Shown here: piece by piece, positions 1 to 6,726 of the stretch
Layout of the letters: every line of letters starts with the position of its first letter
Numbering within the stretch: position 1 is the stretch's first letter
Assembly: GCF_002179635.1 (NCBI RefSeq)
Contig: NZ_NFOE01000039.1
Coordinates: 1-34,421 of the forward strand
DNA: 34,421 nucleotides
Direction: 5' to 3'
Source of the DNA: Campylobacter jejuni
GTDB lineage: Bacteria; Campylobacterota; Campylobacteria; Campylobacterales; Campylobacteraceae
Position numbers and translations under genes: made by a program
The notes under the pieces: generated by a model
The model's input: only the letters and a program-made list of their open reading frames with translations
Databases searched by the model: none
What the model was told of the DNA's origin: nothing

Positions 1-9
1 CCCCCCCCC
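1..9. repeat. Poly-C/poly-G homopolymer tract (at least 9 bases)
   Basis: Nine consecutive C on the plus strand (G on the minus strand) at the very edge of the window, so its full length is unknown. In an AT-rich Campylobacter genome such tracts are hypervariable and mostly lie in phase-variable surface or modification genes. Confidence 0.8.
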
Positions 10-41
10 GTGAGGTGTTTTTTAGATAAATAATTTAACAT
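1..41 (-). CDS. 5' end of a probable phase-variable gene (partial)
   Basis: On the minus strand an ATG at 41-39 is preceded by a good ribosome binding site (AAAAGGA, about 6-7 bases upstream). It opens a frame reading MLNYLSKKHLT and then runs into a poly-G tract giving glycines, where the window ends. A poly-G tract a few codons after the start codon is a classic layout of Campylobacter contingency genes, where slipped-strand mispairing changes the frame and switches the protein on or off. Only about 13 codons are visible, so the product cannot be named. It is divergent from the ABC exporter at 303. The start is inferred from the RBS and the open frame; a chance reading frame in an AT-rich spacer is the alternative. 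Confidence 0.5.
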   Translation of the reverse strand, partial: MLNYLSKKHLTGG

Positions 42-266
42 AAAGAATCCTTTTTTATGTATTTAATAATTATTACCACGCTGTGTTTTATGGTATTAAT
101 TACAAACAAGTTCTTAACAATTAAGTAATGTTAATACTATGTTTATAAATTTAAGCTTAATTATAAAAAATAATAAAATATTAGTGTAATAAGAATATAT
201 TACATGAGCTTGAATATATTGAAAAATAGGTTTTTTTAAGGATATATTATATTATCAATAAGTGGT

Positions 267-272
267 TATAAT
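267..272 (+). promoter_or_regulatory. -10 box for the ABC exporter
   Basis: A perfect TATAAT lies 30 bases before the GTG start at 303, with a T/A-rich tract (231-262) upstream in place of a -35 box, as is usual for Campylobacter sigma-70 promoters. Transcription would start near 279. ATTATCA at 251-257 is one perfect half of a Fur-type operator, but the other half is poor, so iron control is only possible. The rest of 42-302 is AT-rich spacer in which I see no other gene; it must also carry the promoter of the divergent gene at the left edge. Confidence 0.55.
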
Positions 273-302
273 TTCACATTTATTGCTTGAAAAGGTATCA
301 TT

Positions 303-1931
303 GTGAGTTTTTTGTGGATTTTATTTCAAGAAAATAAATTTAAAATCATTCTTTTTTTGCTTTTTAGTATTTTTACAAGCTTGTTAGGTGTATTGACTTT
401 AGTTTTTATCAATGAGTTTTTATTAAAAACTAGTCTTGAAAACTCAAATATTATCGTGTATTTTGTGCTTTTGTTGCTTGTATTTTTTGCAAGTTCTTCT
501 TTTGTAGAAATTGCTTTAAGCTCGTTTGGACAAAGTTTTATTTTTAAAATGCAAAGAAGGGTTGTAAAGCAAATTTTAGATACAAGTGTTTTGAGTATTT
601 TAAACAACACCAAAGCAAAGATTTTAGCTTCTTTAAATAATGATGTGCGTAGTATTTCTTTTGGACTTTTAAGACTTCCTGAATTTATACAATCAAGTGT
701 TTTAATTATTTGTGTAAGTGCTTACATAGCTTACCTTTCTTTGGAAATTTTCTTTTTGTGTTTAGCATGGATAGTGTGTGTTTTTTTGGTAGATAATTTT
801 TTGATGAGCAAAGTGTATTTTTATTTTAAAAATGCTAGAGAAAATGATGATGCTTTGCAAAAAAACTATCAAAATATTTTACAAGGACATAAGGAACTAA
901 CCTTAAATCCTTTAAGGGCGAAGTATTATTATGAAAATGAGTTTGAAAAAAATGCTCTAAAAAAGAAAAAAAGTTCCACTATGGGAAATATCTTGCATAT
1001 TTTATCTAACAACTGGAGCAATAGTGCTATGTTGGCTTTAGTAGGAGTGGAGTTTTATATAGCCTTAAGCTATGAGCTTGCTAGTTTGCAAAGTGCTACG
1101 ACTATTGCTTTGAGTGTGCTTTTTTTAAGAGCGCCACTTGGAGCTATGATAGGAAGTTTTCCTACGCTTATGATGGCAAAAATCGCTTTGGATAAAATTT
1201 CAAATTTAAATTTAGAAAACTATTCTCATGAGTTTAAACTCAGTCAAAATAAAAAAACTTGGCAAAAACTTTGTTTTAAAGATGTATCCTTTGCATACAA
1301 TGAAAAATTTGCACTAAGACCTGTAAATTTTGAGCTTAAAAAAGGCGAATGTGTATTTTTAATAGGTAAAAATGGTAGTGGTAAATCTACTTTTTCTATG
1401 ATTTTAGCAGGGCTTTTTACAGACTTTAAAGGAAGTATTTTTTTAGATGATGAAAAAATAACTTCAGAAAATATTTATGAGTATAGAAGTTTAATTAGTG
1501 CTATTTTTAGTGATTTTCATTTGTTTGAGCATGTTTTAGAAGATGAGAAATTTAGCAAAGAGGACTTGGCATACTGGCTTGAAATTTTAGAACTAAATGA
1601 AAAAGTAGAGCTTGTAGAAAATACTTTTAGCACTATAAAGCTCTCAGCTGGACAAAAAAAGCGTCTAGCTATGCTTAATGCTTTACTTGAAAAAAGGGAT
1701 ATTTTGATCTTAGATGAGTGGGCTGCCGATCAAGATCCTATGTTTAGAAAGTTTTTTTATACTAAACTTTTGCCACTTTTAAAGCAAAAAGGTATTACTA
1801 TATTTGCTATAACTCATGATGATGTGTATTTTGATATGGCTGATAGAATTTTACTCGCACAAAATGGTCAAATTTGTGAATTAAAAGGCGATATAAAAGA
1901 ACTAGCAAAAAATGCAGTAGAAAAATTTTAA
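303..1931 (+). CDS. Cyclic-peptide/siderophore-type ABC exporter (fused permease-ATPase)
   Basis: A 542-residue half-transporter. Hydrophobic segments fill about residues 10-35, 50-72, 130-165 and 243-290. The nucleotide-binding domain follows: Walker A GKNGSGKS at 355-362, signature LSAGQ at 447-451, Walker B ILILDE at 467-472 running into WAADQDPMFRKFFY, and H-loop His505. The DEWAADQDP stretch is typical of the PvdE/SyrD/YojI cyclic-peptide exporter family, which moves peptides or siderophore precursors out of the cytoplasm. The start is GTG with AAAAGG about 8 bases upstream. It lies 9 bases before a secreted GlcG-like protein and near iron-uptake genes, which suggests a link to iron or haem. 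No peptide synthetase or precursor gene is visible, so the substrate is unknown. Confidence 0.85.
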   Translation: MSFLWILFQENKFKIILFLLFSIFTSLLGVLTLVFINEFLLKTSLENSNIIVYFVLLLLVFFASSSFVEIALSSFGQSFIFKMQRRVVKQILDTSVLSILNNTKAKILASLNNDVRSISFGLLRLPEFIQSSVLIICVSAYIAYLSLEIFFLCLAWIVCVFLVDNFLMSKVYFYFKNARENDDALQKNYQNILQGHKELTLNPLRAKYYYENEFEKNALKKKKSSTMGNILHILSNNWSNSAMLALVGVEFYIALSYELASLQSATTIALSVLFLRAPLGAMIGSFPTLMMAKIALDKISNLNLENYSHEFKLSQNKKTWQKLCFKDVSFAYNEKFALRPVNFELKKGECVFLIGKNGSGKSTFSMILAGLFTDFKGSIFLDDEKITSENIYEYRSLISAIFSDFHLFEHVLEDEKFSKEDLAYWLEILELNEKVELVENTFSTIKLSAGQKKRLAMLNALLEKRDILILDEWAADQDPMFRKFFYTKLLPLLKQKGITIFAITHDDVYFDMADRILLAQNGQICELKGDIKELAKNAVEKF

Positions 1932-1940
1932 AGGAAAAAA

Positions 1941-2414
1941 ATGAAAAAATTACTTATATTATGTTTATTTTTAGGAGTAAGTTTGATGGCAAAATCTTTT
2001 GAGCTTGTAAAAGAGCCTGTTTTAACTACGCAAATGGTTGAAGGGATTTTGGAGCTTGCAAAGAAAGAAGCAAGAAAAAACGGCTTTTATGTAAGCATTA
2101 CCATAGTAGATAAATCCGGTCAAATTTTAGCAGTTTTAAGAGATGATAAAGCGGGTGTGCATACGCTTAATGCTAGTTATAAAAAAGCTTATACAGCCAC
2201 TTCACAAAAAAGAGAAACAGCGGTTATTTTTAAAGGTGTAAAAGAGGGTAAAATACCTGAAGATATTCGTTATTTAGATGATAAGTTTTCCATTATGCCT
2301 GGTGGGGTACCGATTTTTATAGATGGAGTTGTTGTTGGTGGTATAGGTGTGGGTGGAGCACACTTAGATGAGGATGTAAAAATAGCTAAAGCAGGGATAG
2401 CGTTTTTACAATAG
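1941..2414 (+). CDS. Exported GlcG/HbpS-family (DUF336) protein
   Basis: 157 residues with a short signal peptide ([19 protein letters not shown], cleavage probably near residue 17). The body fits the GlcG/HbpS family (DUF336, Haem_degrading): the middle [20 protein letters not shown] and the glycine-rich [19 protein letters not shown] near the C-terminus are family hallmarks. Characterised members such as Streptomyces HbpS bind haem outside the cytoplasm; others have no known role. The gene follows the ABC exporter by 9 bases with AAAGGA before the ATG, so the two are very probably co-transcribed. Haem binding is inferred from the family and the iron-rich neighbourhood, not shown by a motif. 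Confidence 0.8.
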   Translation: MKKLLILCLFLGVSLMAKSFELVKEPVLTTQMVEGILELAKKEARKNGFYVSITIVDKSGQILAVLRDDKAGVHTLNASYKKAYTATSQKRETAVIFKGVKEGKIPEDIRYLDDKFSIMPGGVPIFIDGVVVGGIGVGGAHLDEDVKIAKAGIAFLQ

Positions 2415-2438
2415 GCTTTGAAAATTCAAAGCCTATTG
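2409..2438. terminator. Hairpin between convergent genes
   Basis: A perfect inverted repeat with 14-base arms (CAATAGGCTTTGAA at 2409-2422 and its complement at 2425-2438) and almost no loop. It overlaps the stop codon of the GlcG-like gene and ends one base before the cgb stop. There is no clear T-run, so it is a probable bidirectional terminator or 3'-end stabiliser. Confidence 0.6.
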
Positions 2439-2867
2439 TCACTTAGCTTTTGCATAAATTTCTTTTTCAATGTCTATGTAAAATTGTGCGATAGCTTTGT
2501 AAGCTTCTTCCCAAGCTTTTAGTGTAGTTTCATCTGCATTTAACACTACTTTAATAGCCTTTAAAAGACAAGCACCTACTATAGGGTAATGTTCTTCTTT
2601 GACATTTAATTTTGTATGAGTGATAGCTACTTTATCAACAAAGTTTCTCATATTTTCTAAATTTTCTACATTTTTTGCTGCCATTAAAATAGCCATTGCT
2701 AAAGCTTTTGGTTGCTCTCCTGAAGCTTGTTTTTCCATATTAAACATAGGCTTTACTTCAGGATATTCTTCAAACATGATTTTATAAAATTCTTTTGTCA
2801 AAACTTCACCATTTTTTTGTAAAATTGGTACACAATCTTTGATGATTTGAATTTGTTCTTGTGTCAT
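2439..2867 (-). CDS. cgb: Single-domain haemoglobin Cgb
   Basis: A 142-residue bacterial globin close to Vitreoscilla haemoglobin. It shows EFYKIMFEEYPEVKPMF with the B10 Tyr28, the E-helix segment EQPKALAMAI with Gln52, the proximal haem ligand His84 (F8, in ITHTKL), and EEHYPIVG with Tyr94. In C. jejuni, Cgb (Cj1586) dioxygenates nitric oxide to nitrate in the cytoplasm and is induced by nitrosative stress through the CRP/FNR-family regulator NssR. The start is supported by AAGGAG about 7 bases upstream. It converges on the GlcG-like gene and diverges from cfbpA. The regulator gene itself is not in this window. Identification is strong; NO detoxification is inferred from the orthologue. Confidence 0.93.
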   Translation of the reverse strand: MTQEQIQIIKDCVPILQKNGEVLTKEFYKIMFEEYPEVKPMFNMEKQASGEQPKALAMAILMAAKNVENLENMRNFVDKVAITHTKLNVKEEHYPIVGACLLKAIKVVLNADETTLKAWEEAYKAIAQFYIDIEKEIYAKAK

Positions 2868-2898
2868 TTTTTCTCCTTTGTATATTGTATTTTTGATG

Positions 2899-2904
2899 AT
2901 TATA
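2899..2904 (-). promoter_or_regulatory. -10 box of cgb
   Basis: Perfect TATAAT on the minus strand. Transcription would start near 2892, leaving a leader of about 25 bases before the ATG. There is no -35 box; the CRP/FNR-type dyad at 2927-2940 takes its place. Confidence 0.65.
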
Positions 2905-2926
2905 TAAAAATGAGAGAAAAAATATC

Positions 2927-2940
2927 TTGATTTATGTTAA
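2927..2940 (-). promoter_or_regulatory. CRP/FNR-type (NssR-like) operator of cgb
   Basis: Read on the minus strand: TTAAC-ATAA-ATCAA, a 5-4-5 dyad typical of the CRP/FNR family. The first half is identical to the NssR half-site TTAAC reported for C. jejuni (TTAAC-N4-GTTAA); the second half matches 3 of 5. Its centre is about 41 bases upstream of the predicted cgb start, the class II activator position. Confidence 0.6.
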
Positions 2941-2963
2941 TTTTGTATCATTTTATTTTAAAT

Positions 2964-2978
2964 TGATTATGTATATCA
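2964..2978. promoter_or_regulatory. Fur-like operator 1 (cgb-cfbpA intergenic)
   Basis: TGATTATGTATATCA matches the Fur core TGATAAT-N-ATTATCA at 11 of 14 defined positions. It sits in a longer inverted repeat, AAATTGAT-N7-ATCAATTT (2960-2982). It lies about 49 bases upstream of the predicted cfbpA start and about 72 from that of cgb. Another dyad-binding regulator could also use it. Confidence 0.5.
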
Positions 2979-3007
2979 ATTTAAGTAAATATAAAGTGAA
3001 TTATTAA

Positions 3008-3013
3008 TATAAT
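3008..3013 (+). promoter_or_regulatory. -10 box of cfbpABC
   Basis: Perfect TATAAT 44 bases before the cfbpA ATG; the predicted start is near 3020. It overlaps Fur-like operator 2, so bound Fur would block the polymerase. Confidence 0.6.
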
Positions 3014-3024
3014 AATCCTTATCA
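3010..3024 (+). promoter_or_regulatory. Fur-like operator 2 over the cfbpA promoter
   Basis: TAATAATCCTTATCA matches TGATAAT-N-ATTATCA at 12 of 14 defined positions. It covers part of the -10 box and the predicted transcription start, the standard place for iron-dependent repression of an iron-uptake operon. Confidence 0.65.
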
Positions 3025-3056
3025 ATTTCAAAATTTAAATTAAGGAAATTTATAAA

Positions 3057-4061
3057 ATGAAAGCAAAAGTAGTTTTACTATCTTTACTAGCTGCTATGAG
3101 CTTAAGTGCTCAAGAGCTTACGATTTATTCTCATCGTCATTATGATTCTGATAAAGGAATTTTCAAATTATTTCAAGAAAAAACAGGTATTAGTGTAAAT
3201 GTGGTGCAAGCTAAGGCTAATGAGCTTGCTAAAAGATTAGAAGTTGAAGGTAAAAATTCAAAAGCAGATTTATTTATGACTGCTGATGCGGGAAATTTAG
3301 AACAAGTTCGCACAAATAATCTTTTTGTTTCAGTTAGCTCGCCTGAGCTAGAAAAACTTTCTCCAAAAGAGCTAAGAGGCAAAAATAACGAATGGTATGC
3401 TTTTACAACAAGAGCAAGAATTATCATCGCTTCTAAAGATAGAATTAAAGATGGAGAGATTAAAACTTATGAGGATTTAACTGATCCTAAATTTAAAGGT
3501 AAAGTTTTAGTAAGAAGTTCAAATAATGTTTATAATATCTCTTTATTAAGTGCTATGATAGATACTTTGGGCAAAGAAAAAGCAAAAGAATGGGCACAAG
3601 GCATAGCAAATAATCTTGCACGCACTCCAAAAGGTGCAGATCGTGATCAAATTCGTGCAATCTATGCAAAAGAAGGCGATGTGGCTATATCAAATAGTTA
3701 TTATCTAGGACACTTAGCAAATTCAAAAAATCCTAAAGATGTTGAAGCCGCAAATTCAGTAAAAGTGATTTTTCCAAACCAAGATGATAGAGGAACACAT
3801 ATCAATGTAAGTGGTATAGGTGTTTTAAAAACTTCTAAAAATAAAGAAGCTGCGGTTAAATTTATCGAGTTTATGCTTTCAAAAGAAGCACAAGAAATTT
3901 TAACAAACCAAAACTATGAGTATCCGGTAAATAAAGAAGTAAAACCTGCTAAAATTTTACAATCGTGGGGTGAGTTTAAAATCGAAAAACCAAATTTTGA
4001 AGCTTACTGGGGTAATGCTAAAGAAGCTTTAATGATTTTTGATGAAGTTCAATGGAAATAA
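3057..4061 (+). CDS. cfbpA: Periplasmic ferric-iron-binding protein CfbpA
   Basis: 334 residues with a signal peptide ending near MSLSA (residue 18). It is a FbpA/SfuA-type solute-binding protein that captures Fe(III) in the periplasm for CfbpBC. Visible elements are IYSHRHYDSDKG near the N-terminus (His28, Tyr29), Tyr157 in NNVYNIS and the adjacent pair Tyr213-Tyr214 in ISNSYYLGHL. By analogy with C. jejuni cFbpA (Cj0175c), whose iron is held by one His and several Tyr, these are the likely ligands. It heads a three-gene operon (20 bases to the permease) behind a promoter overlapped by a Fur-like site, so iron repression is expected. Confidence 0.93.
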   Translation: MKAKVVLLSLLAAMSLSAQELTIYSHRHYDSDKGIFKLFQEKTGISVNVVQAKANELAKRLEVEGKNSKADLFMTADAGNLEQVRTNNLFVSVSSPELEKLSPKELRGKNNEWYAFTTRARIIIASKDRIKDGEIKTYEDLTDPKFKGKVLVRSSNNVYNISLLSAMIDTLGKEKAKEWAQGIANNLARTPKGADRDQIRAIYAKEGDVAISNSYYLGHLANSKNPKDVEAANSVKVIFPNQDDRGTHINVSGIGVLKTSKNKEAAVKFIEFMLSKEAQEILTNQNYEYPVNKEVKPAKILQSWGEFKIEKPNFEAYWGNAKEALMIFDEVQWK

Positions 4062-4080
4062 TTTTAAGGAAAAATAAAAT

Positions 4081-5664
4081 TTGAAATTTTTAAGTCTAAG
4101 GTGGTCTTTTGCCACCTTTTTTTTCTGTAGTTTAATCATACTGCCTATACTTGCTATTATCTTACACCTTCCTTTTATAGATATTAACACCTTAAAACAT
4201 TTGAGTAAAAATGTCTTGCCACGATATATTTTTGGTAGTGCTTTTATATTGTTTGGGACTTTAGTGTTGTGTTTGATTATAGGTTTAGTTAGTGCTTATT
4301 TGATAGCTTTTTATAAATTTTTTGGCTCGAAATTTTTTGAATGGTTTTTGATTTTACCTTTGGCTATACCTTCTTATGTGATGGGTTTTGTTTGGATTGA
4401 TTTATTTGAATTTCAAGGTTTAATTCCCACGCTTTTAGGTATTGATAGGCGTATAGATATCATGAATGCATATGGTGTGATTGTGATTTTATCTTTTGCA
4501 CTTTATCCTTATGTGTATTTTTTTGCTAAAAATACTTTTGCTTATGGACTTGGAAATATCATTTTAAGTGCCAAAACGCTTAAGGCTTCTAATTTAAAAA
4601 CATTTTTTAAAGTGATTTTGCCATTTTGCCGTGTGGGTATAGTGGGTGCTTTGCTGTTGGTGGCTATGGAGGTTTTGAGTGATTATGGTTTGGTGGCGTA
4701 TTTTGGTGTAGATACTTTTAGTGCAGGAATTTTTAGAACATGGGGAAGTGGCGGTGATGAAGTGAGTGCTGTGGCTTTAAGCGTGGCTTTACTTGTGTTT
4801 ATCGCATTTTTAATGCTTTTAGAAAAAATTCAAAGAGGCAAAAAAGGCTTTAATCAAAATGTATTTTTACCTACTCCAAAAGATGAGTTAAAAGGCTTAA
4901 AGGCATTTTTAGCCTTTTTATGGTGTTTTTTAGTGGCATTTTTAGCTTTTGTCGTGCCTATTATATGGCTTGTTTATTGGGCTGGGTTTGATTTTATGCA
5001 AAATTTAAGCAATGTCTTAACACCTGCATTTTATAGCCTTAGCGTGGCTTTGGCGAGTTCTTTTGCTATTGTGGGAGTGGCGTTTTATTTATGTTTTGTG
5101 GTGCGTTTAAATGATACAAAAGCTTCTAAAATCATCCTTTGGCTTACGACTTTGGGGTATTCTTTACCTGGAGCTGTGGTAGCTGTGGGAATTTTAGTGA
5201 TTTTGGGTGTGTTAAATTATATTTTTGATCTTTTGTCTTTTGAATATGCCATAGGTGGTGGATTTTTGGTGTTGTTTTTTGGGTATTTTGTGAGGTTTTT
5301 GGCTTCTGGAATTTTTGCAACTCAATCAGGCTATGAGCGAATTTCTAAAAACATAGACTATGCAAATTTAACCTTAAAATCAAAACCACTTAAAATTTTC
5401 ACTCAAATTCATTTTCCTTTGATGAAACATTATTTAGCTTTAGCTGTGGTGATTATTTGTGTGGATATTTTAAAAGAATTGCCTATTTCAACTATACTTT
5501 CACCTTCAGGTTTTCAAACGCTTTCATCGCTTGTATTTGCTTATAGTGAAAATGAGTTAATTTATAATGTTTCTTTGCCATCTTTGATTATAGTGTTATT
5601 TGGGATTATCCCTACATTTTTAATGCATTATTTGCAAAATAAAAACAACCAAAAAGGACGATAA
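4081..5664 (+). CDS. cfbpB: Ferric-iron ABC transporter permease CfbpB
   Basis: A 527-residue, very hydrophobic inner-membrane protein built as two fused permease modules (about residues 1-255 and 270-520), each with roughly six membrane segments, as in the FbpB/SfuB family. Conserved positions include LPLAIPSYVMGFVWID in module 1 and YSLPGAVVAVGILV in module 2. It forms the channel through which CfbpA delivers iron, powered by CfbpC. The TTG start is preceded by AAGGA about 8 bases upstream and follows cfbpA closely; TTG starts are common in this genus. The stop codon overlaps the cfbpC start by one base (TAATG), indicating translational coupling. Confidence 0.92.
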   Translation: MKFLSLRWSFATFFFCSLIILPILAIILHLPFIDINTLKHLSKNVLPRYIFGSAFILFGTLVLCLIIGLVSAYLIAFYKFFGSKFFEWFLILPLAIPSYVMGFVWIDLFEFQGLIPTLLGIDRRIDIMNAYGVIVILSFALYPYVYFFAKNTFAYGLGNIILSAKTLKASNLKTFFKVILPFCRVGIVGALLLVAMEVLSDYGLVAYFGVDTFSAGIFRTWGSGGDEVSAVALSVALLVFIAFLMLLEKIQRGKKGFNQNVFLPTPKDELKGLKAFLAFLWCFLVAFLAFVVPIIWLVYWAGFDFMQNLSNVLTPAFYSLSVALASSFAIVGVAFYLCFVVRLNDTKASKIILWLTTLGYSLPGAVVAVGILVILGVLNYIFDLLSFEYAIGGGFLVLFFGYFVRFLASGIFATQSGYERISKNIDYANLTLKSKPLKIFTQIHFPLMKHYLALAVVIICVDILKELPISTILSPSGFQTLSSLVFAYSENELIYNVSLPSLIIVLFGIIPTFLMHYLQNKNNQKGR

Positions 5665-6644
5665 TGGAAATCTTAAAAATTGACAATCTTTACAAATCTT
5701 TTGGAAAAACAGAGGTTTTAAAAGGAATTTCTTTGAGCTTAAAAGAAGGTGAGATTGTCAGTATTTTGGGAGAAAGTGGCTGTGGTAAGAGTTCTTTGCT
5801 TGGTTGTATAGCAGGTTTTTTTGAAATCAATGATGGTAGCATTTATATAGGGGATAAACTAGTTGCTTCTAAGAATGTGTATTTAGCCCCACAAGAGCGT
5901 GATGTGGGAGTTTTGTTTCAAGATTATGCTTTGTTTCCGCACTTAAATGTAGAAGAAAATATATGTTTTGGTATAAGCTCTTTAAGTAAAAACGAGCAAA
6001 AACAAAGACTTGATGAAGTTTTAGAAATTTTAAATTTAAATACACTTTTAAAGCGCTATCCAAATGAACTAAGTGGCGGGCAAGCCCAAAGAGTAGCGCT
6101 AGCAAGAACCATAGTCGCAAGACCAAAAATCATACTTTTTGATGAGCCTTTTTCAAATTTAAATCACACTTTAAGCGTTAAAATGCGCAAAGAAATCAAA
6201 AATATCTTAAAAGAGCATAAGCTTAGTGCTATTTTTGTCACACATGATAAAGACGATGCTTTTTATTTATCAGATAATATCGCTTTGATTAAGGATGGGA
6301 AAATTTTAGACTATGGAAGCGCTAAAGAGCTTTTTTACAAGCCTAAAAATATAGATAGTGCTTGCTTTTTGGGCGAGGCATTTTTTATAGATCCAAATAC
6401 AATTTTAGATGAGAAATTCAAAGCATATTTACAAAGTAAAAATGGCATTTTACGCCCTAATGATATACAAATTTCAACTTCACAAACTCCTTTAAAAGCT
6501 AGCGTTTTAGAATGCGTATTTTATGGAGATTTTTATGAGCTAAATGTGAGTTTGGAAGGATATATTTTTAGCATTTGCCATGATAAAGAGCTTAGTAAAA
6601 ATGAGGAAATTTATCTTAAGTTAAGTGATATAGAAAGTTTTTAA
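5664..6644 (+). CDS. cfbpC: Ferric-iron ABC transporter ATPase CfbpC
   Basis: 326 residues. Walker A GESGCGKS at 36-43, Q-loop Gln86 in LFQDYALFPHL, signature LSGGQ at 136-140, Walker B IILFDEP at 156-162 and switch His194 in VTHDKDDA. A C-terminal regulatory part (about 240-326) includes GILRPNDIQI, a TOBE/FbpC-type motif. It energises the CfbpB channel from the cytoplasmic side. The ATG overlaps the cfbpB stop, and AAAAAGGA lies just upstream inside cfbpB. It is the last gene of the operon; 82 bases separate it from the next gene, with no clear terminator hairpin. Confidence 0.93.
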   Translation: MEILKIDNLYKSFGKTEVLKGISLSLKEGEIVSILGESGCGKSSLLGCIAGFFEINDGSIYIGDKLVASKNVYLAPQERDVGVLFQDYALFPHLNVEENICFGISSLSKNEQKQRLDEVLEILNLNTLLKRYPNELSGGQAQRVALARTIVARPKIILFDEPFSNLNHTLSVKMRKEIKNILKEHKLSAIFVTHDKDDAFYLSDNIALIKDGKILDYGSAKELFYKPKNIDSACFLGEAFFIDPNTILDEKFKAYLQSKNGILRPNDIQISTSQTPLKASVLECVFYGDFYELNVSLEGYIFSICHDKELSKNEEIYLKLSDIESF

Positions 6645-6726
6645 TCGCTCTAATTCATTTTAAATATATCTAAAATTTGCTAAAGATTATAAAATAAAGT
6701 AAAATCACAGCAAAAAAAGGAAATAA

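Noticed and set aside
114..134. TTAAC-N11-GTTAA in the left intergenic region as a possible NssR site
   Set aside because: The spacing is 11 rather than 4 bases, and such AT-rich words recur by chance here.
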